From: Flavobacteriaceae bacterium UBA3611
Lineage (GTDB): Bacteria > Bacteroidota > Bacteroidia > Flavobacteriales > Flavobacteriaceae
Assembly: GCA_002375495.1 (NCBI GenBank)
Contig: DFLU01000010.1
Span: 1-64,000, forward strand
DNA: 64,000 bases
Reading direction: 5' to 3'
Part shown: piece by piece, positions 48,269-58,345 of the stretch
Position numbering within the stretch: the first letter of the stretch is position 1
How the letters are laid out: the number at the start of each line of letters is the position of its first letter
The notes under the pieces: model-generated
Database searches by the model: none
The model's input: only the letters and a program-made list of their open reading frames with translations
Told to the model about the DNA's origin: nothing
Position numbers and translations under genes: made by a program

Positions 48269-49144
48269 ATGAAAGAACTTATAGGAACTGGTGTCGCTTT
48301 AATCACTCCTTTTACTTCGGAAGGGGAAGTAGATGTAGATGGCCTCCAGAACGTCGTGAATTTCCAGATAGATAACGGAATCGATTATCTCGTGGTGTTA
48401 GGAACAACAGGCGAAAGTGTGACGCTTTCCGAAGCAGAAAAACAATTGGTTATCGATACGGTGGTTGAAACAAATGCAGGCAGACTGCCATTAGTTCTGG
48501 GTATTGGAGGTAACAATACTGCGGCGGTCGAAGCAGAAATGCAATCGCGAGATTTAGAGTATTTTACCGCTATTTTATCAGTGTCGCCTTCGTATAACAA
48601 ACCCACCCAAGAAGGGATTTACCAACACTTTGCGGCACTGGCGAGAGTCGCTACAAAACCAATTATCTTATATAATGTTCCAGGACGTACGGCCAGTAAT
48701 ATGGAACCAGAAACGGTGGCACGATTGGCAGTAGATTTTGAGAATATTGTAGCCATAAAAGAAGCCAAAGGTGATTTGGTGCAGGCCATGAAAATGATAG
48801 ACAGCACCCCAGAAGGCTTTTTGGTGATTAGTGGGGACGATATGATTGCGTTGCCCATGACACTCGCTGGAGGAGCGGGTGTGATTTCAGTAATTGGCGA
48901 AGGTTTCCCCAAAGATTTTTCTGATATGATTCGCTTAGGGTTAGAACGTAGGGTAGACGAGGCATATACCTTGCATTACAAATTGGCACCCTGTATCGAT
49001 TATATTTTTGCCGAAGGGAACCCGGCAGGGATTAAAGCAGTGTTTAAAAAATTAGATATTTGTGGCGATACCGTACGTTTGCCGTTGGTTGGCATTGGTA
49101 AACAACTTCGCGATAAAATCGATGCTTTTGTAACCGCGTATTAA
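48269..49144 (+). CDS. dapA: 4-hydroxy-tetrahydrodipicolinate synthase
   Basis: 291 residues, TIM barrel. The Schiff-base Lys164 ([11 protein letters not shown]) and Tyr135 (ILYNVPGRT) are in place, with GTTGES binding pyruvate. Condenses aspartate semialdehyde with pyruvate, the first committed step toward diaminopimelate and lysine, feeding dapF (at 30334). Confidence 0.96.
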   Translation: MKELIGTGVALITPFTSEGEVDVDGLQNVVNFQIDNGIDYLVVLGTTGESVTLSEAEKQLVIDTVVETNAGRLPLVLGIGGNNTAAVEAEMQSRDLEYFTAILSVSPSYNKPTQEGIYQHFAALARVATKPIILYNVPGRTASNMEPETVARLAVDFENIVAIKEAKGDLVQAMKMIDSTPEGFLVISGDDMIALPMTLAGGAGVISVIGEGFPKDFSDMIRLGLERRVDEAYTLHYKLAPCIDYIFAEGNPAGIKAVFKKLDICGDTVRLPLVGIGKQLRDKIDAFVTAY

Positions 49145-49249
49145 TCTGAAACAATGCGTTGAGACAGGCGTCTTTCTTTAAAACAATAAAATAGCTCGCC
49201 GCACAATATCAATGGCGATAATAAGTTTTTATAATCACGTATAATTTAC

Positions 49250-49257
49250 TACTTTTG
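49250..49257 (+). promoter_or_regulatory. bamD -7 box, near-leaderless
   Basis: TACTTTTG matches TAnnTTTG and ends 4 nt before the bamD ATG. Confidence 0.5.
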
Positions 49258-49261
49258 CACG

Positions 49262-50107
49262 ATGTTTTTCAAACACCTAAAAATCGGTTTTCTATTGGCA
49301 CTTGCGGCAGCTACTTTGGCGTCGTGTAGTAACTACCAGAAAATCTTAAAATCTGATGATACCGCGGCCAAATACAACGCGGCAGATTCGTTATACCAAG
49401 CGGGCAAATACAAAAAGGCCCTAAAACTGATGGAGCAAATCGTTCCTGCATATCGTGGAAAGCCTCAGGCCGAACGGTTAATGTACATTTATGCCAACAC
49501 CTTTTACAATTTAGAAGACTATTACTTGGCAGGATATCAGTTTGAACGTTTTGCCACTTCCTATCCGCAAAGCGATAGTGTTGAGGTTGCCTCGTATCGC
49601 TCTGCAAGAAGTTATTACGAATTGTCACCTAGATTTTCATTAGACCAAGAAGATACGCGACTCGGACTCGAAAAACTACAAGGCTTTATCAATAATTATC
49701 CGAATTCTGAATATCGAATAGAAGCCAATAGCTTGGTAAATGAGCTTCGCGGAAAATTAGAAAAGAAAGATTACGAAATAGCAATGCAATACTTAAATAT
49801 TGCAGAATATTTGAACTCATACGTACCAGCAATTGAAGCATTTGAAAACTTTATCGTAGACCATCCCGGTTCAGAATACCGCAAGGCTGTGTTCTACGGA
49901 AGGTTAGAAGCAGGGTACAAAAGGGCAATTACGGGAGTTCCAAGTGAACTGCAAGAACGACTATTAACAGCAAAAGGTTTTTATAATTCCTTCGATAAAT
50001 ATTATAAAAATGATACTTCAGAATACAAAACAAAGGCCGATGAAATCTTGCAGGAAATCAACGCGCGCCTTGTGGTTGAAGAAGAAGTAGAAGAATCCAC
50101 ACGATAA
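49262..50107 (+). CDS. bamD: Outer-membrane assembly lipoprotein BamD
   Basis: 281 residues with lipobox LASC (Cys22) and tandem TPR-like helices (ADSLYQAGKYKKALKLMEQI, YYLAGYQFERFATSYPQSD). BamD is the essential lipoprotein of the BAM complex that inserts beta-barrels into the outer membrane. First gene of the bamD-rpoZ-coaBC-DUF4835-recN run. Confidence 0.93.
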   Translation: MFFKHLKIGFLLALAAATLASCSNYQKILKSDDTAAKYNAADSLYQAGKYKKALKLMEQIVPAYRGKPQAERLMYIYANTFYNLEDYYLAGYQFERFATSYPQSDSVEVASYRSARSYYELSPRFSLDQEDTRLGLEKLQGFINNYPNSEYRIEANSLVNELRGKLEKKDYEIAMQYLNIAEYLNSYVPAIEAFENFIVDHPGSEYRKAVFYGRLEAGYKRAITGVPSELQERLLTAKGFYNSFDKYYKNDTSEYKTKADEILQEINARLVVEEEVEESTR

Positions 50108-50119
50108 TACACCTAGATT

Positions 50120-50455
50120 ATGAGCGATATTAAAAATTCTGATGCGCCTATCAACACAATTACGATAGACAAAAACAAGATTGATGAACCTACAGGGAAC
50201 ATCTACGAAGCGATTTCGATCATTTCAAAAAGAGCCACCCAGATTAATGGTGACATTAAAAAGGAGCTTTTAGAGAAGTTAGACGAGTTTGCTACGTATA
50301 ATGATAGTCTTGAGGAGATTTTCGAGAACAAGGAGCAGATTGAAGTTTCTAAATTCTACGAAAAACTTCCGAAACCACATGCATTGGCAGTACAGGAGTG
50401 GCTAGAAGAAAAGGTCTACTACCGAAACACTGCAGACGAGGCTCTAGAAGAATAA
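50120..50455 (+). CDS. rpoZ: RNA polymerase omega subunit
   Basis: 111 residues. The region GNIYEAISIISKRATQINGD matches the omega core that braces the beta' subunit; the remainder is a Bacteroidetes-type C-terminal extension. Its place between bamD and coaBC is the usual one in Flavobacteria. 12 bp after bamD, 1 bp before coaBC. Confidence 0.85.
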   Translation: MSDIKNSDAPINTITIDKNKIDEPTGNIYEAISIISKRATQINGDIKKELLEKLDEFATYNDSLEEIFENKEQIEVSKFYEKLPKPHALAVQEWLEEKVYYRNTADEALEE

Positions 50456-50456
50456 G

Positions 50457-51668
50457 ATGTCTGTGCTGAGCGGTAAAAAAATTGTACTGGGCATCACAGC
50501 CGGTATCGCCGCTTACAAAACAACATTTCTTGTTAGGTTGTTTGTAAAGGCGGGTGCTGAGGTAAAGGTTGTAATGACCCCCTCGGCCAAAGAATTTGTG
50601 ACGCCACTTACCCTTTCAACTCTTTCTAAAAACGAAGTACATTCTTCATTTACCAATGAAGATGATGAAAATGCCCAATGGAACAACCACGTAGCGTTGG
50701 CCCTTTGGGCAGATTTTTTTATCATCGCTCCCGCTACGGCCAATACCCTATCAAAAATGGCCCACGGGACGTGTGATAACCTCTTGCTTGCCGTCTACCT
50801 TTCTGCAAAGTGCCCCGTGTATTATGCTCCAGCTATGGATCTAGATATGTACCAGCATCCTTCAACAAAGGAAACCTTTGAGAAACTGACTTCCTTCGGA
50901 AATATCCAGATTCCTGCTACCCATGGCGAATTGGCCAGCGGTCTGGTAGGGCAAGGGCGTATGGCAGAACCCGAGGATATTGTTGCTTTTATTGAAAAGG
51001 ATATAGCTGAAAAGCTTCCGCTACGCGGAAAAAAAGTACTGATTACTGCAGGTCCAACGTATGAAGCTATAGATCCGGTTCGCTTTATAGGAAACCATAG
51101 CAGTGGTAAAATGGGCTATGCCATTGCAGACGAAGCCGCCAACTTAGGGGCTGAAGTTATCTTGGTTTCGGGTCCGTCGAGTGTCTTGCTCAAAAACCCT
51201 ACTGTTCATAAAATATCTGTTACTTCGGCCCAAGAGATGTATGTTTCGGTGCATGAACATTTCTCCCAATGTGACGTGGCGATTTTAAGTGCCGCAGTTG
51301 CAGATTATAGACCAGTGAGTGTCGCTTCAGAAAAAATAAAGAAAAAAGAAGGAAACCTTACGCTTCAACTAGAAAAAACCCAAGATATCTTGGCTTCCAT
51401 CGGGAAAATTAAAGAAAAACAATTCTTGGTAGGGTTCGCTTTAGAGACCCAAAACGAACTGGAAAACGCAAAAATTAAACTCGAAAAAAAGAATTTAGAT
51501 TTAATTGTGTTAAATTCGCTGAGAGACAAAGGAGCGGGTTTTAAAGGAGAAACCAATAAGGTTACCTTTGTGGCCAAAGACAATAAAGTGGTGCCTTTTT
51601 CAGTTAAACCAAAAACAGAAGTCGCCAAAGACATTTTACAATACATTATAGCACAATTTCATGCGTAA
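50457..51668 (+). CDS. coaBC: Bifunctional CoaBC (PPC synthetase/decarboxylase)
   Basis: 403 residues. The N-terminal flavoprotein decarboxylase (~1-185) has LGITAGIAAYKT and the catalytic-region APAMDLDMYQHPS. The C-terminal synthetase (~190-403) has ITAGPTYEAIDPVRFIGN and NHSSGKMGYA. Converts phosphopantothenate to phosphopantetheine in CoA synthesis; coaE lies at 63215. Its end overlaps the next gene by 8 bp. Confidence 0.95.
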   Translation: MSVLSGKKIVLGITAGIAAYKTTFLVRLFVKAGAEVKVVMTPSAKEFVTPLTLSTLSKNEVHSSFTNEDDENAQWNNHVALALWADFFIIAPATANTLSKMAHGTCDNLLLAVYLSAKCPVYYAPAMDLDMYQHPSTKETFEKLTSFGNIQIPATHGELASGLVGQGRMAEPEDIVAFIEKDIAEKLPLRGKKVLITAGPTYEAIDPVRFIGNHSSGKMGYAIADEAANLGAEVILVSGPSSVLLKNPTVHKISVTSAQEMYVSVHEHFSQCDVAILSAAVADYRPVSVASEKIKKKEGNLTLQLEKTQDILASIGKIKEKQFLVGFALETQNELENAKIKLEKKNLDLIVLNSLRDKGAGFKGETNKVTFVAKDNKVVPFSVKPKTEVAKDILQYIIAQFHA

Positions 51669-52551
51669 ATTTATACTCATTTTTACAGCCCTGCTCTCTT
51701 GCATGGCAATTACAGCACAAGAATTAAATGCAACGGTCACCATTGATGCCGAGCAGACGGGGCAACCCAATATGCAGGTATTCAGAACACTCAGTTCGCA
51801 ACTCACAGATTTCATAAACAATACGCAATGGACCGAGAAGACGTATTTAAACCAGGAACGGATAGATTGTAATTTTACCTTGGTGCTTACTTCGTATCAG
51901 GGAGATTCGTTTGGTGGTAGTTTGCAAGTTCAGGCATCTCGCCCCGTGTATGGTTCTACGTATGACAGCCCTATCTATAACTACAACGATAAGCAGTTTT
52001 CGTTCGATTATGTAGAATTTCAACCGTTAACTTTCAATATCAATTCATTCGACTCTAATTTAATGTCGGTGTTGGCATTTCATATCTATACCGTTATCGG
52101 TTTAGATGCAGATACCTTTGCCTTGGAGGGCGGAATGGAGCATTTTGAAACTGCAAAACAAATTGTAAACACGGCAGCAGCCAGTAATTTTGCTGGTTGG
52201 AAAGCTACCGATGGAACCCAATCGCGTTTTCGCTATAACGATGCATTGTTGAGTAACGTGTACCGTGAATTTCATGAAGCGATGTACATCTATCACGTAG
52301 AAGGACTCGATGTGATGGTAAACGACCAAAAGCTAGCAAAAGTAAAAATCACCAATGCTATCGAAAAACTTAAGAGTATCAACGATCGCAGACCCAACTC
52401 ATATATACTCAGAACATTCTTTGATGCTAAAAGTGACGAGATTGCAGCTGTTTTTAGTGGGGGTCCGCGTGTAGATATCGTTACTTTGGTGGAGAACTTA
52501 AACCGAATGGCCCCAACGAGACGTAGTGCTTGGGCCGAAATACGATTTTAA
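51661..52551 (+). CDS. DUF4835 secreted protein
   Basis: 296 residues with a signal peptide (ITAQ). The family opening ELNATVTIDAEQ..QPN and the internal NTQWTEKTYL.QERI identify DUF4835, a periplasmic or outer-membrane protein conserved in this position in Flavobacteria. Function not established. Translationally coupled to coaBC by an 8-bp overlap. Confidence 0.85.
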   Translation: MRKFILIFTALLSCMAITAQELNATVTIDAEQTGQPNMQVFRTLSSQLTDFINNTQWTEKTYLNQERIDCNFTLVLTSYQGDSFGGSLQVQASRPVYGSTYDSPIYNYNDKQFSFDYVEFQPLTFNINSFDSNLMSVLAFHIYTVIGLDADTFALEGGMEHFETAKQIVNTAAASNFAGWKATDGTQSRFRYNDALLSNVYREFHEAMYIYHVEGLDVMVNDQKLAKVKITNAIEKLKSINDRRPNSYILRTFFDAKSDEIAAVFSGGPRVDIVTLVENLNRMAPTRRSAWAEIRF

Positions 52552-52617
52552 TAACTTCTATTCCGCTTGCGTAAAGACAAACTTCCGCTATCTTAGTGGT
52601 GCAAAATTTTGCCTTCT

Positions 52618-54270
52618 ATGCTAACAACGCTTGCCATAAAAAATTACGCCCTGATACAAGATATCAAGGTGTCGTTTACCGACGGACTCACTACGATTAC
52701 AGGAGAGACCGGTGCCGGTAAATCTATTTTGTTGGGTGCGTTAGCTATGCTTTTAGGTAAGCGTGCAGATATGGGCAGCGTTCGGGATGCTTCAAAAAAA
52801 TGTACCATTGAAGGAGAATTCCTGATTACGGTATACGGGCTGCAAGATATTTTTGAAACCTTAGACTTCGATTATGACGATCATACTATAATAAGAAGGG
52901 AAATATTACCTAGCGGAAAATCGAGAGCCTTTGTAAACGATTCTCCAGTAAATCTTACACAGTTACAACAATTAGGAGAGCGTTTGGTAGATATTCACAG
53001 TCAGCACGAGACCATTTCGTTGCTTTCGGAAAAAAACCAATTGGAAGTAGTAGATGCCGTGGCGGGTAATGACAGTCTCATCGAGACGTATACTAAAAAT
53101 TTAAAAGATTTTAAGGCGTTACAACAAAACCTGCAAGCGCTTATTGCTGAAAAGGAAACAGCTGAAAAAGAACTCGACTACCAAACTTTTTTATACAACG
53201 AATTGGAGGCAGCCAACTTGAGTGCATTGAATCAGGATGAACTGGAAGAAAGCTATGAAAAACTGAACAATGCTGAAACTATTAAGGAAGGGTTGGCCAA
53301 CTGTCTTCAATACCTTACAGACGAGCAGAGCGGGGCTCTAGAAACTGCGAAGGAAGCGCGTTTGCAGCTGAATAAGCTGAAAGGTTTCGCTTCGGAATAC
53401 AGCACACTGTGGGATCGGTTAAATAGCACTTTGATAGAGATGGAAGATATAGCAGAGGCCATTGCTGATGCATCTGAGAATCTGGATGCCGATCCGTCAC
53501 AACTATTTCAAATACAGGAGCAATTACAAACCTTGTTTAAGCTTCAGCAGAAACACAATGTAGCAACTGTTGAAGAATTACAGGAGATAGAAAGTGAATT
53601 GTCATCAAAAATAAATACGACCCATAGTTTAAACCAACGCATTGAAATGCTGGAAGCATCTTTGCAATCTGCAAAAGAACATGTTGTGACGGTTTCAGAA
53701 AAAATACGAAAGCAACGCTTGGCGGTCTTACCAAAATTAAAGCAACAGTTAGAACAAAATTTAGCAAGGCTAGGGCTTCCGAATGCACAATTTCAATTTG
53801 AACTACAACCTACCCAAGAATTCCGTGAAACGGGGACAGATAGTATGGTTTGGTTGTTTACCGCTAACAAAGGGTCTTTATTGGCAGCCATGAACAAAGT
53901 GGCTTCTGGGGGAGAATTGAGCAGGATCATGCTATCTATAAAAGCGGTATTGGCACAATACAAAAAATTGCCAACGCTGGTATTTGATGAAATTGATACG
54001 GGCGTGTCTGGTGCCATAGCAGAACAAATGGCACGCACTATGGAAGAGATGGGTGCAGCCATGCAAGTGTTCAGTATAACCCACTTGCCGCAAATAGCGG
54101 CAAAAGGAAAACAGCATATTAAAGTTTTTAAAGAAGTACTTGAAAATACAACAGTAACCCAATTGAAGCAACTTTCAGAAGAAGAGCGAATTGTTGAAAT
54201 AGCACAGATGATTGGGGGGCACGACCTTACAGATTCAGCAATAGCACATGCAAAACAATTACGCAATTAA
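52618..54270 (+). CDS. recN: DNA repair protein RecN
   Basis: 550 residues from the ATG at 52618; a TTG three codons earlier is less likely. SMC-like: Walker A GETGAGKS (29-36), long coiled-coil arms (~150-370), and the C-terminal ABC signature SGGELSR with Walker B LVFDEIDTGVSG. Acts early in double-strand break repair. Confidence 0.95.
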   Translation: MLTTLAIKNYALIQDIKVSFTDGLTTITGETGAGKSILLGALAMLLGKRADMGSVRDASKKCTIEGEFLITVYGLQDIFETLDFDYDDHTIIRREILPSGKSRAFVNDSPVNLTQLQQLGERLVDIHSQHETISLLSEKNQLEVVDAVAGNDSLIETYTKNLKDFKALQQNLQALIAEKETAEKELDYQTFLYNELEAANLSALNQDELEESYEKLNNAETIKEGLANCLQYLTDEQSGALETAKEARLQLNKLKGFASEYSTLWDRLNSTLIEMEDIAEAIADASENLDADPSQLFQIQEQLQTLFKLQQKHNVATVEELQEIESELSSKINTTHSLNQRIEMLEASLQSAKEHVVTVSEKIRKQRLAVLPKLKQQLEQNLARLGLPNAQFQFELQPTQEFRETGTDSMVWLFTANKGSLLAAMNKVASGGELSRIMLSIKAVLAQYKKLPTLVFDEIDTGVSGAIAEQMARTMEEMGAAMQVFSITHLPQIAAKGKQHIKVFKEVLENTTVTQLKQLSEEERIVEIAQMIGGHDLTDSAIAHAKQLRN

Positions 54271-54273
54271 CTG

Positions 54274-54281
54274 TATCTTTG
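54274..54281 (+). promoter_or_regulatory. fabI promoter -7 box
   Basis: TATCTTTG matches TAnnTTTG, about 36 bp before the fabI ATG and directly after the recN stop codon. Confidence 0.45.
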
Positions 54282-54317
54282 TAGGTATATATGAGAACCA
54301 ACTAAACCAAAATACCC

Positions 54318-55136
54318 ATGGCATACAATTTACTTAAAGGAAAAAAAGGAATTATTTTTGGCGCATTAGATGCAAATTCAATTGCATGGAAAACGGCAGA
54401 GCGTGTTCACGAAGAAGGAGGCCGATTTGTACTCACCAATGCACCCATCGCCATGCGAATGGGACAGATAAACGACCTTGCTGAGAAAACAGGTTCACAA
54501 ATCATTCCGGCAGATGCTACTAATATAGAAGACTTAGAAAACCTAGTGACCCAGGCCATGGAAATTTTAGGGGGTAAGCTCGATTTTGTACTACATTCAA
54601 TCGGGATGTCTGTAAATGTTCGTAAGGGAAAGCATTATACCGACCAGAATTATGATTGGACTCAGAAAGGCTGGGATGTTTCAGCAGGATCTTTCCACAA
54701 AACCATGCAAACTTTGTATAAAAAGGATGCAATGAACGAGTGGGGAAGTATCGTTGCACTAACCTATATGGCAGCCCAACGGGTTTTTCCAGATTACAAC
54801 GATATGGCAGATAACAAAGCCTATCTCGAATCGATCGCTCGAAGCTTTGGGTATTTCTTCGGAAAAGACAAGCGCGTACGTGTAAATACTATTTCTCAAT
54901 CGCCTACGCCAACTACGGCAGGTCAAGGCGTAAAAGGTTTTGATGGCTTTATAGCCTACGCCGAAAAAATGTCTCCCCTTGGCAACGCAACCGCAGAAGA
55001 TTGCGCAAATTATACCATCGCCATGTTCAGTGATCTAACTAAAAGGGTGACCTTACAAAACCTGTACAATGATGGAGGATTTAGTAACATGGGTGTAAGT
55101 GATGCGGTAATGGATGCTTTTGTTGAAAAGCAATAA
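54318..55136 (+). CDS. fabI: Enoyl-[acyl-carrier-protein] reductase
   Basis: 272 residues, short-chain dehydrogenase fold with the FabI cofactor loop (FGALDANSIAWKTAER), HSIGMSV, and the active-site Tyr/Lys region YMAAQRVFPDYNDMADNKAYL. Reduces the trans-2-enoyl-ACP double bond in the last step of each fatty-acid elongation cycle. Single-gene unit. Confidence 0.94.
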   Translation: MAYNLLKGKKGIIFGALDANSIAWKTAERVHEEGGRFVLTNAPIAMRMGQINDLAEKTGSQIIPADATNIEDLENLVTQAMEILGGKLDFVLHSIGMSVNVRKGKHYTDQNYDWTQKGWDVSAGSFHKTMQTLYKKDAMNEWGSIVALTYMAAQRVFPDYNDMADNKAYLESIARSFGYFFGKDKRVRVNTISQSPTPTTAGQGVKGFDGFIAYAEKMSPLGNATAEDCANYTIAMFSDLTKRVTLQNLYNDGGFSNMGVSDAVMDAFVEKQ

Positions 55137-55199
55137 TTCTTCACTCGAATTCTCATTTGTTTCAGATTAGAAATCAAGTCGATTTTTTACGGGTTACTT

Positions 55200-55220
55200 G
55201 TCGGATAAATCTGACTTTTT
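55200..55220 (+). terminator. Weak terminator after fabI
   Basis: A 6-bp stem (GTCGGA / TCTGAC, one G-U pair), a 4-nt loop and five Ts, about 64 bp after fabI. Confidence 0.45.
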
Positions 55221-55293
55221 GTCGAAATCTTCATGCTGCTCCGATTTTTTTGGATAATTTTAAGAGTTAATAACTAGTAATCTTAATTTTATT

Positions 55294-58158
55294 ATGAAAA
55301 AATCTACTTTTTTATGGGTGTTTATGTGCTGCATGGTCGGTACACTGTTCGCCCAAACACCGGCAGAACTGTCGGAAATTCAGGCAGCGAAAGCTGACCA
55401 ACAAATGTCTGTCAATTTACAAGAATTGATGACGCGTCTAGACAACGTTGGTGATACATCAATGCCACTTACAAACTTCTTTACAGCTAATGAGCTACAA
55501 GTTCTTAGAAGTTATAGTCGTCCACAATCAGCAAATCGATTGGCAGATATTATCCCAACCGCAGGTGCAACCGAGTCTTTTTCACCAGTTGTTGGGGATT
55601 TCATTTACGACCCTAGTGATGGAGTAAATGGAGGTCCAGGCGGTGATTGCTCAACGACTTCTTCTGGAGATCTAGGTGATTATCCAAATTGTGACTGCAT
55701 CACAGTTACGACCCTAAATGCCCCTCCGGGTGAAGAGATTTCGGTAACCTTCAATTCTTTCAGAGTCTTTGGAGCTTTTGACTGGTTTGCCATTTTTGAC
55801 GGCTCAGGTCCCGTTACTGCCACAAATGGTAGTGGATCTGCTACGAACCCTACTTCTGGTGACCCAGAACTTTGGAATAGTTCTGTAGACGGTGATGAAC
55901 TCGTTGATATGATCAATGCAGGTATGACAACTTTTACTTCTACTAGTGGTAGCTTAACTTTTGCTTCCAGATTTAGTGGTGTAGTTAATACTTGTGGCTG
56001 GGAAGCCGAGGTAGTACCTGCCGGCGGCGGTGGCGGTGGTGGTATTACCACACCTACTGTTTTCGGATATGAAGCTGTTTCAGAAATGTACGGAAGTTTC
56101 GATCCTGTGGCACCTGAAGTGTTTACAGCTATATCAATGGGAGCAGCCGATGGAACTAGTTTAGAACTAACCGGTGATGTTGATCCTAACAACCCTACCA
56201 CAGCATACGTTTCTACAACAACGCCAAACTTTTACAGTATGGATATTGAGACAGGAGTTTACACTCTTATTGGACCTCAAGCATTGACCTTTATCGGTAC
56301 GTCTTTTGACCCTACCTCAGGTATTCTATATGGTTATGCCTCTGATGCGAACTTATATACAATTGATTTAGCGACAGGTGCGGGTACCTTAGTAGGACCT
56401 ACTGGAAATACTGGACTTGCAGATTTAGCGATTACGGGTGATGGTGATGCTTATGGCCATGACCTTGCCGCAGACCAAATCGTTTCTATCGATTTAACAA
56501 CTGGTACAGCGACCCCTATCGGGCCTACTGGTTTTAATGCAAATTTTGCACAAGGGATGACATGGGATCCAAACAGTGATACCGTTTTCTTGGCTTCATT
56601 TAATGCTGCTAATTTCTTAGCAGAATGGAGGTCTGTTGATTTAACTACAGGAGCTACAACAATTGTTGGAAACATTAATGATCCAAATGTTTCTGAAGTT
56701 ACTTGGGCGGGAATACCATTTGTTCCACCGATGAATGATGACTGTTCTGGTGCTGTTGCCATGGATTGTGGTGATGTTGAAACAGGTGATACTAACGACT
56801 TCTCTGACACTGGCGGATTCAACGCTTCTCCAGATGCATGGTACTCGTACACAGGTTCTGGCGATCCAGAATTTATCACCTTCTCATTGTGTGATGGTGG
56901 GACGACTTACGATTCTAGACTTACCGTTTTTGATTCTTGCGGAGGAGCTCAAGTAGTGAGTAATGATGATTCCTGTGGATTACAATCTGAGGTTTCTTTC
57001 CTTTCTGACGGAACAACTACCTATTACGTAGCCGTTGAAGGTTTTGGAACTACAAGTGCGGGACCTTACAGTCTTGAACTTTCCTGTAACCCAGTTGCAG
57101 CAAATGATCTTTGTGATGATGCAATAGAGATAGCTTGTGGTGATGTGGTTGCTGGAAGTACTAATTTTGCAACTATAGATACAGCAGCTGGATCTTGTGC
57201 AGGACAAGATATTACTGCAGCTGGTGTATGGTACACATATACTGAGTCGATTCCAGGGTTTATTCAAGATATCAATCTTTCAACTTGTGACGATGCAGAT
57301 TATGACACAAAGATTTCAGTATACTCTGGAGATTGTGGTACGCTTACCTGCGTTGCAGCAAACGATGATGGTAACGGTTGTTCTGGTTTCACCTCTTCGG
57401 TAGACTTCCAGAGTGACGGTGTTTCGACCTACTATATATTGGTTCATGGATTTGGAACTGCTACTGGAAATTTCAACTTAACCATGACGTGTAGTCCTGT
57501 GCCACCGCCGAACGATATGATCGCAAACTCTATCGATGTTGACGAAATCGGATTCCCTTACACAGACCCAGCGGTTAACATGCCGGGTGCGACCACAGAA
57601 GCAGGTACCCCTGCCGACTGTGACAACGCAGGTGTTCAGGGAGTATGGTACAACTTTGTTCCAGAGATGGGCGGAGAGGCTACGGCCACCGTTACCAGCC
57701 CAGCGGGTTACACATCTGTGACCTTCTACACGGCAGATACTGAAGATTCTGTGGAGACCGACCTTACGTTGGTAGACTATTTTGACAACCAGTGTGTACC
57801 GGGAGCAGATGCTTCTATCCTTGTTACTGCGGGTCAGGTGTACTATGTGTACGTGGCCAACACCATGGGAGTTACCGATATCGTAATAGACGGAGACTTC
57901 TACTTGGGTACCGGTGATACGGAGATCGCAGGGTTCAACTACTATCCAAACCCAGCTACCGACCAACTCAACTTGAGCTCTGGTACAGGAACGATTGAAA
58001 GTGCTATTATCTATAATATCTTAGGCCAAGAAGTTGTGTCTAGAGAGATTGGTAGTAATAATGCACAATTAGATGTAGCTAACTTATCAGTAGGAACCTA
58101 TATCTTGAAAGTGGTTGTAGATGGTGAATTGGGCATCTACAAGATTGTGAAGCAATAA
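55294..58158 (+). CDS. Large T9SS surface protein, CUB/propeller/PPC-like (paralogue 1)
   Basis: 954 residues, signal peptide ending LFAQ. Order: helical start (~20-95), a CUB-like domain (~105-245; FDWFAIFDGSG, then FTSTSGSLTFASRF), a GGGGGG linker, a DUF4394-like propeller (~255-475; YSMDIETGVYTLIGP, LYTIDLATGAGTLVGP), three PPC-like modules (~480-600, 602-730, 735-870; each with AWYSYT or VWYTYT and a YYVAVEGFG-type end), and a T9SS type A signal (~880-954). Probably a surface adhesin or carbohydrate-binding protein. Its last module and tail are nearly identical to those of the next gene. Confidence 0.85.
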   Translation: MKKSTFLWVFMCCMVGTLFAQTPAELSEIQAAKADQQMSVNLQELMTRLDNVGDTSMPLTNFFTANELQVLRSYSRPQSANRLADIIPTAGATESFSPVVGDFIYDPSDGVNGGPGGDCSTTSSGDLGDYPNCDCITVTTLNAPPGEEISVTFNSFRVFGAFDWFAIFDGSGPVTATNGSGSATNPTSGDPELWNSSVDGDELVDMINAGMTTFTSTSGSLTFASRFSGVVNTCGWEAEVVPAGGGGGGGITTPTVFGYEAVSEMYGSFDPVAPEVFTAISMGAADGTSLELTGDVDPNNPTTAYVSTTTPNFYSMDIETGVYTLIGPQALTFIGTSFDPTSGILYGYASDANLYTIDLATGAGTLVGPTGNTGLADLAITGDGDAYGHDLAADQIVSIDLTTGTATPIGPTGFNANFAQGMTWDPNSDTVFLASFNAANFLAEWRSVDLTTGATTIVGNINDPNVSEVTWAGIPFVPPMNDDCSGAVAMDCGDVETGDTNDFSDTGGFNASPDAWYSYTGSGDPEFITFSLCDGGTTYDSRLTVFDSCGGAQVVSNDDSCGLQSEVSFLSDGTTTYYVAVEGFGTTSAGPYSLELSCNPVAANDLCDDAIEIACGDVVAGSTNFATIDTAAGSCAGQDITAAGVWYTYTESIPGFIQDINLSTCDDADYDTKISVYSGDCGTLTCVAANDDGNGCSGFTSSVDFQSDGVSTYYILVHGFGTATGNFNLTMTCSPVPPPNDMIANSIDVDEIGFPYTDPAVNMPGATTEAGTPADCDNAGVQGVWYNFVPEMGGEATATVTSPAGYTSVTFYTADTEDSVETDLTLVDYFDNQCVPGADASILVTAGQVYYVYVANTMGVTDIVIDGDFYLGTGDTEIAGFNYYPNPATDQLNLSSGTGTIESAIIYNILGQEVVSREIGSNNAQLDVANLSVGTYILKVVVDGELGIYKIVKQ

Positions 58159-58212
58159 GTAATTCACACATATAAATAGTTTAGAGTCACCCCGACATTT
58201 GTTGGGGTGACT
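57503..58212 (+). repeat. Duplicated 3' block, copy 1
   Basis: This 710-bp block aligns without any gap to 60501-61210 (constant offset 2998). It covers the last PPC-like module, the T9SS tail, the stop codon and the terminator. Identity is near complete in its first ~480 bp, lower between 57985 and 58085, and high again to the terminator. Confidence 0.9.
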
Positions 58213-58219
58213 TTTTTTA
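58185..58219 (+). terminator. Intrinsic terminator
   Basis: A perfect 9-bp stem (AGTCACCCC / GGGGTGACT), 10-nt loop and T run after paralogue 1. The same terminator recurs after paralogue 2. Confidence 0.9.
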
Positions 58220-58305
58220 TACAGTGGTTTGAACCTATTGACATAAAGCTTCTTAAATTGTTGAAAAATTGTATTCTACGATAGTCACTAACTGCTATAT
58301 ATTCT

Positions 58306-58313
58306 TATCTTTG
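58306..58313 (+). promoter_or_regulatory. -7 box of the second large T9SS gene
   Basis: TATCTTTG matches TAnnTTTG, 32 bp before the ATG at 58346. Confidence 0.45.
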
Positions 58314-58345
58314 TTAAAATTTTAACTTTTAACCTTATACCAATT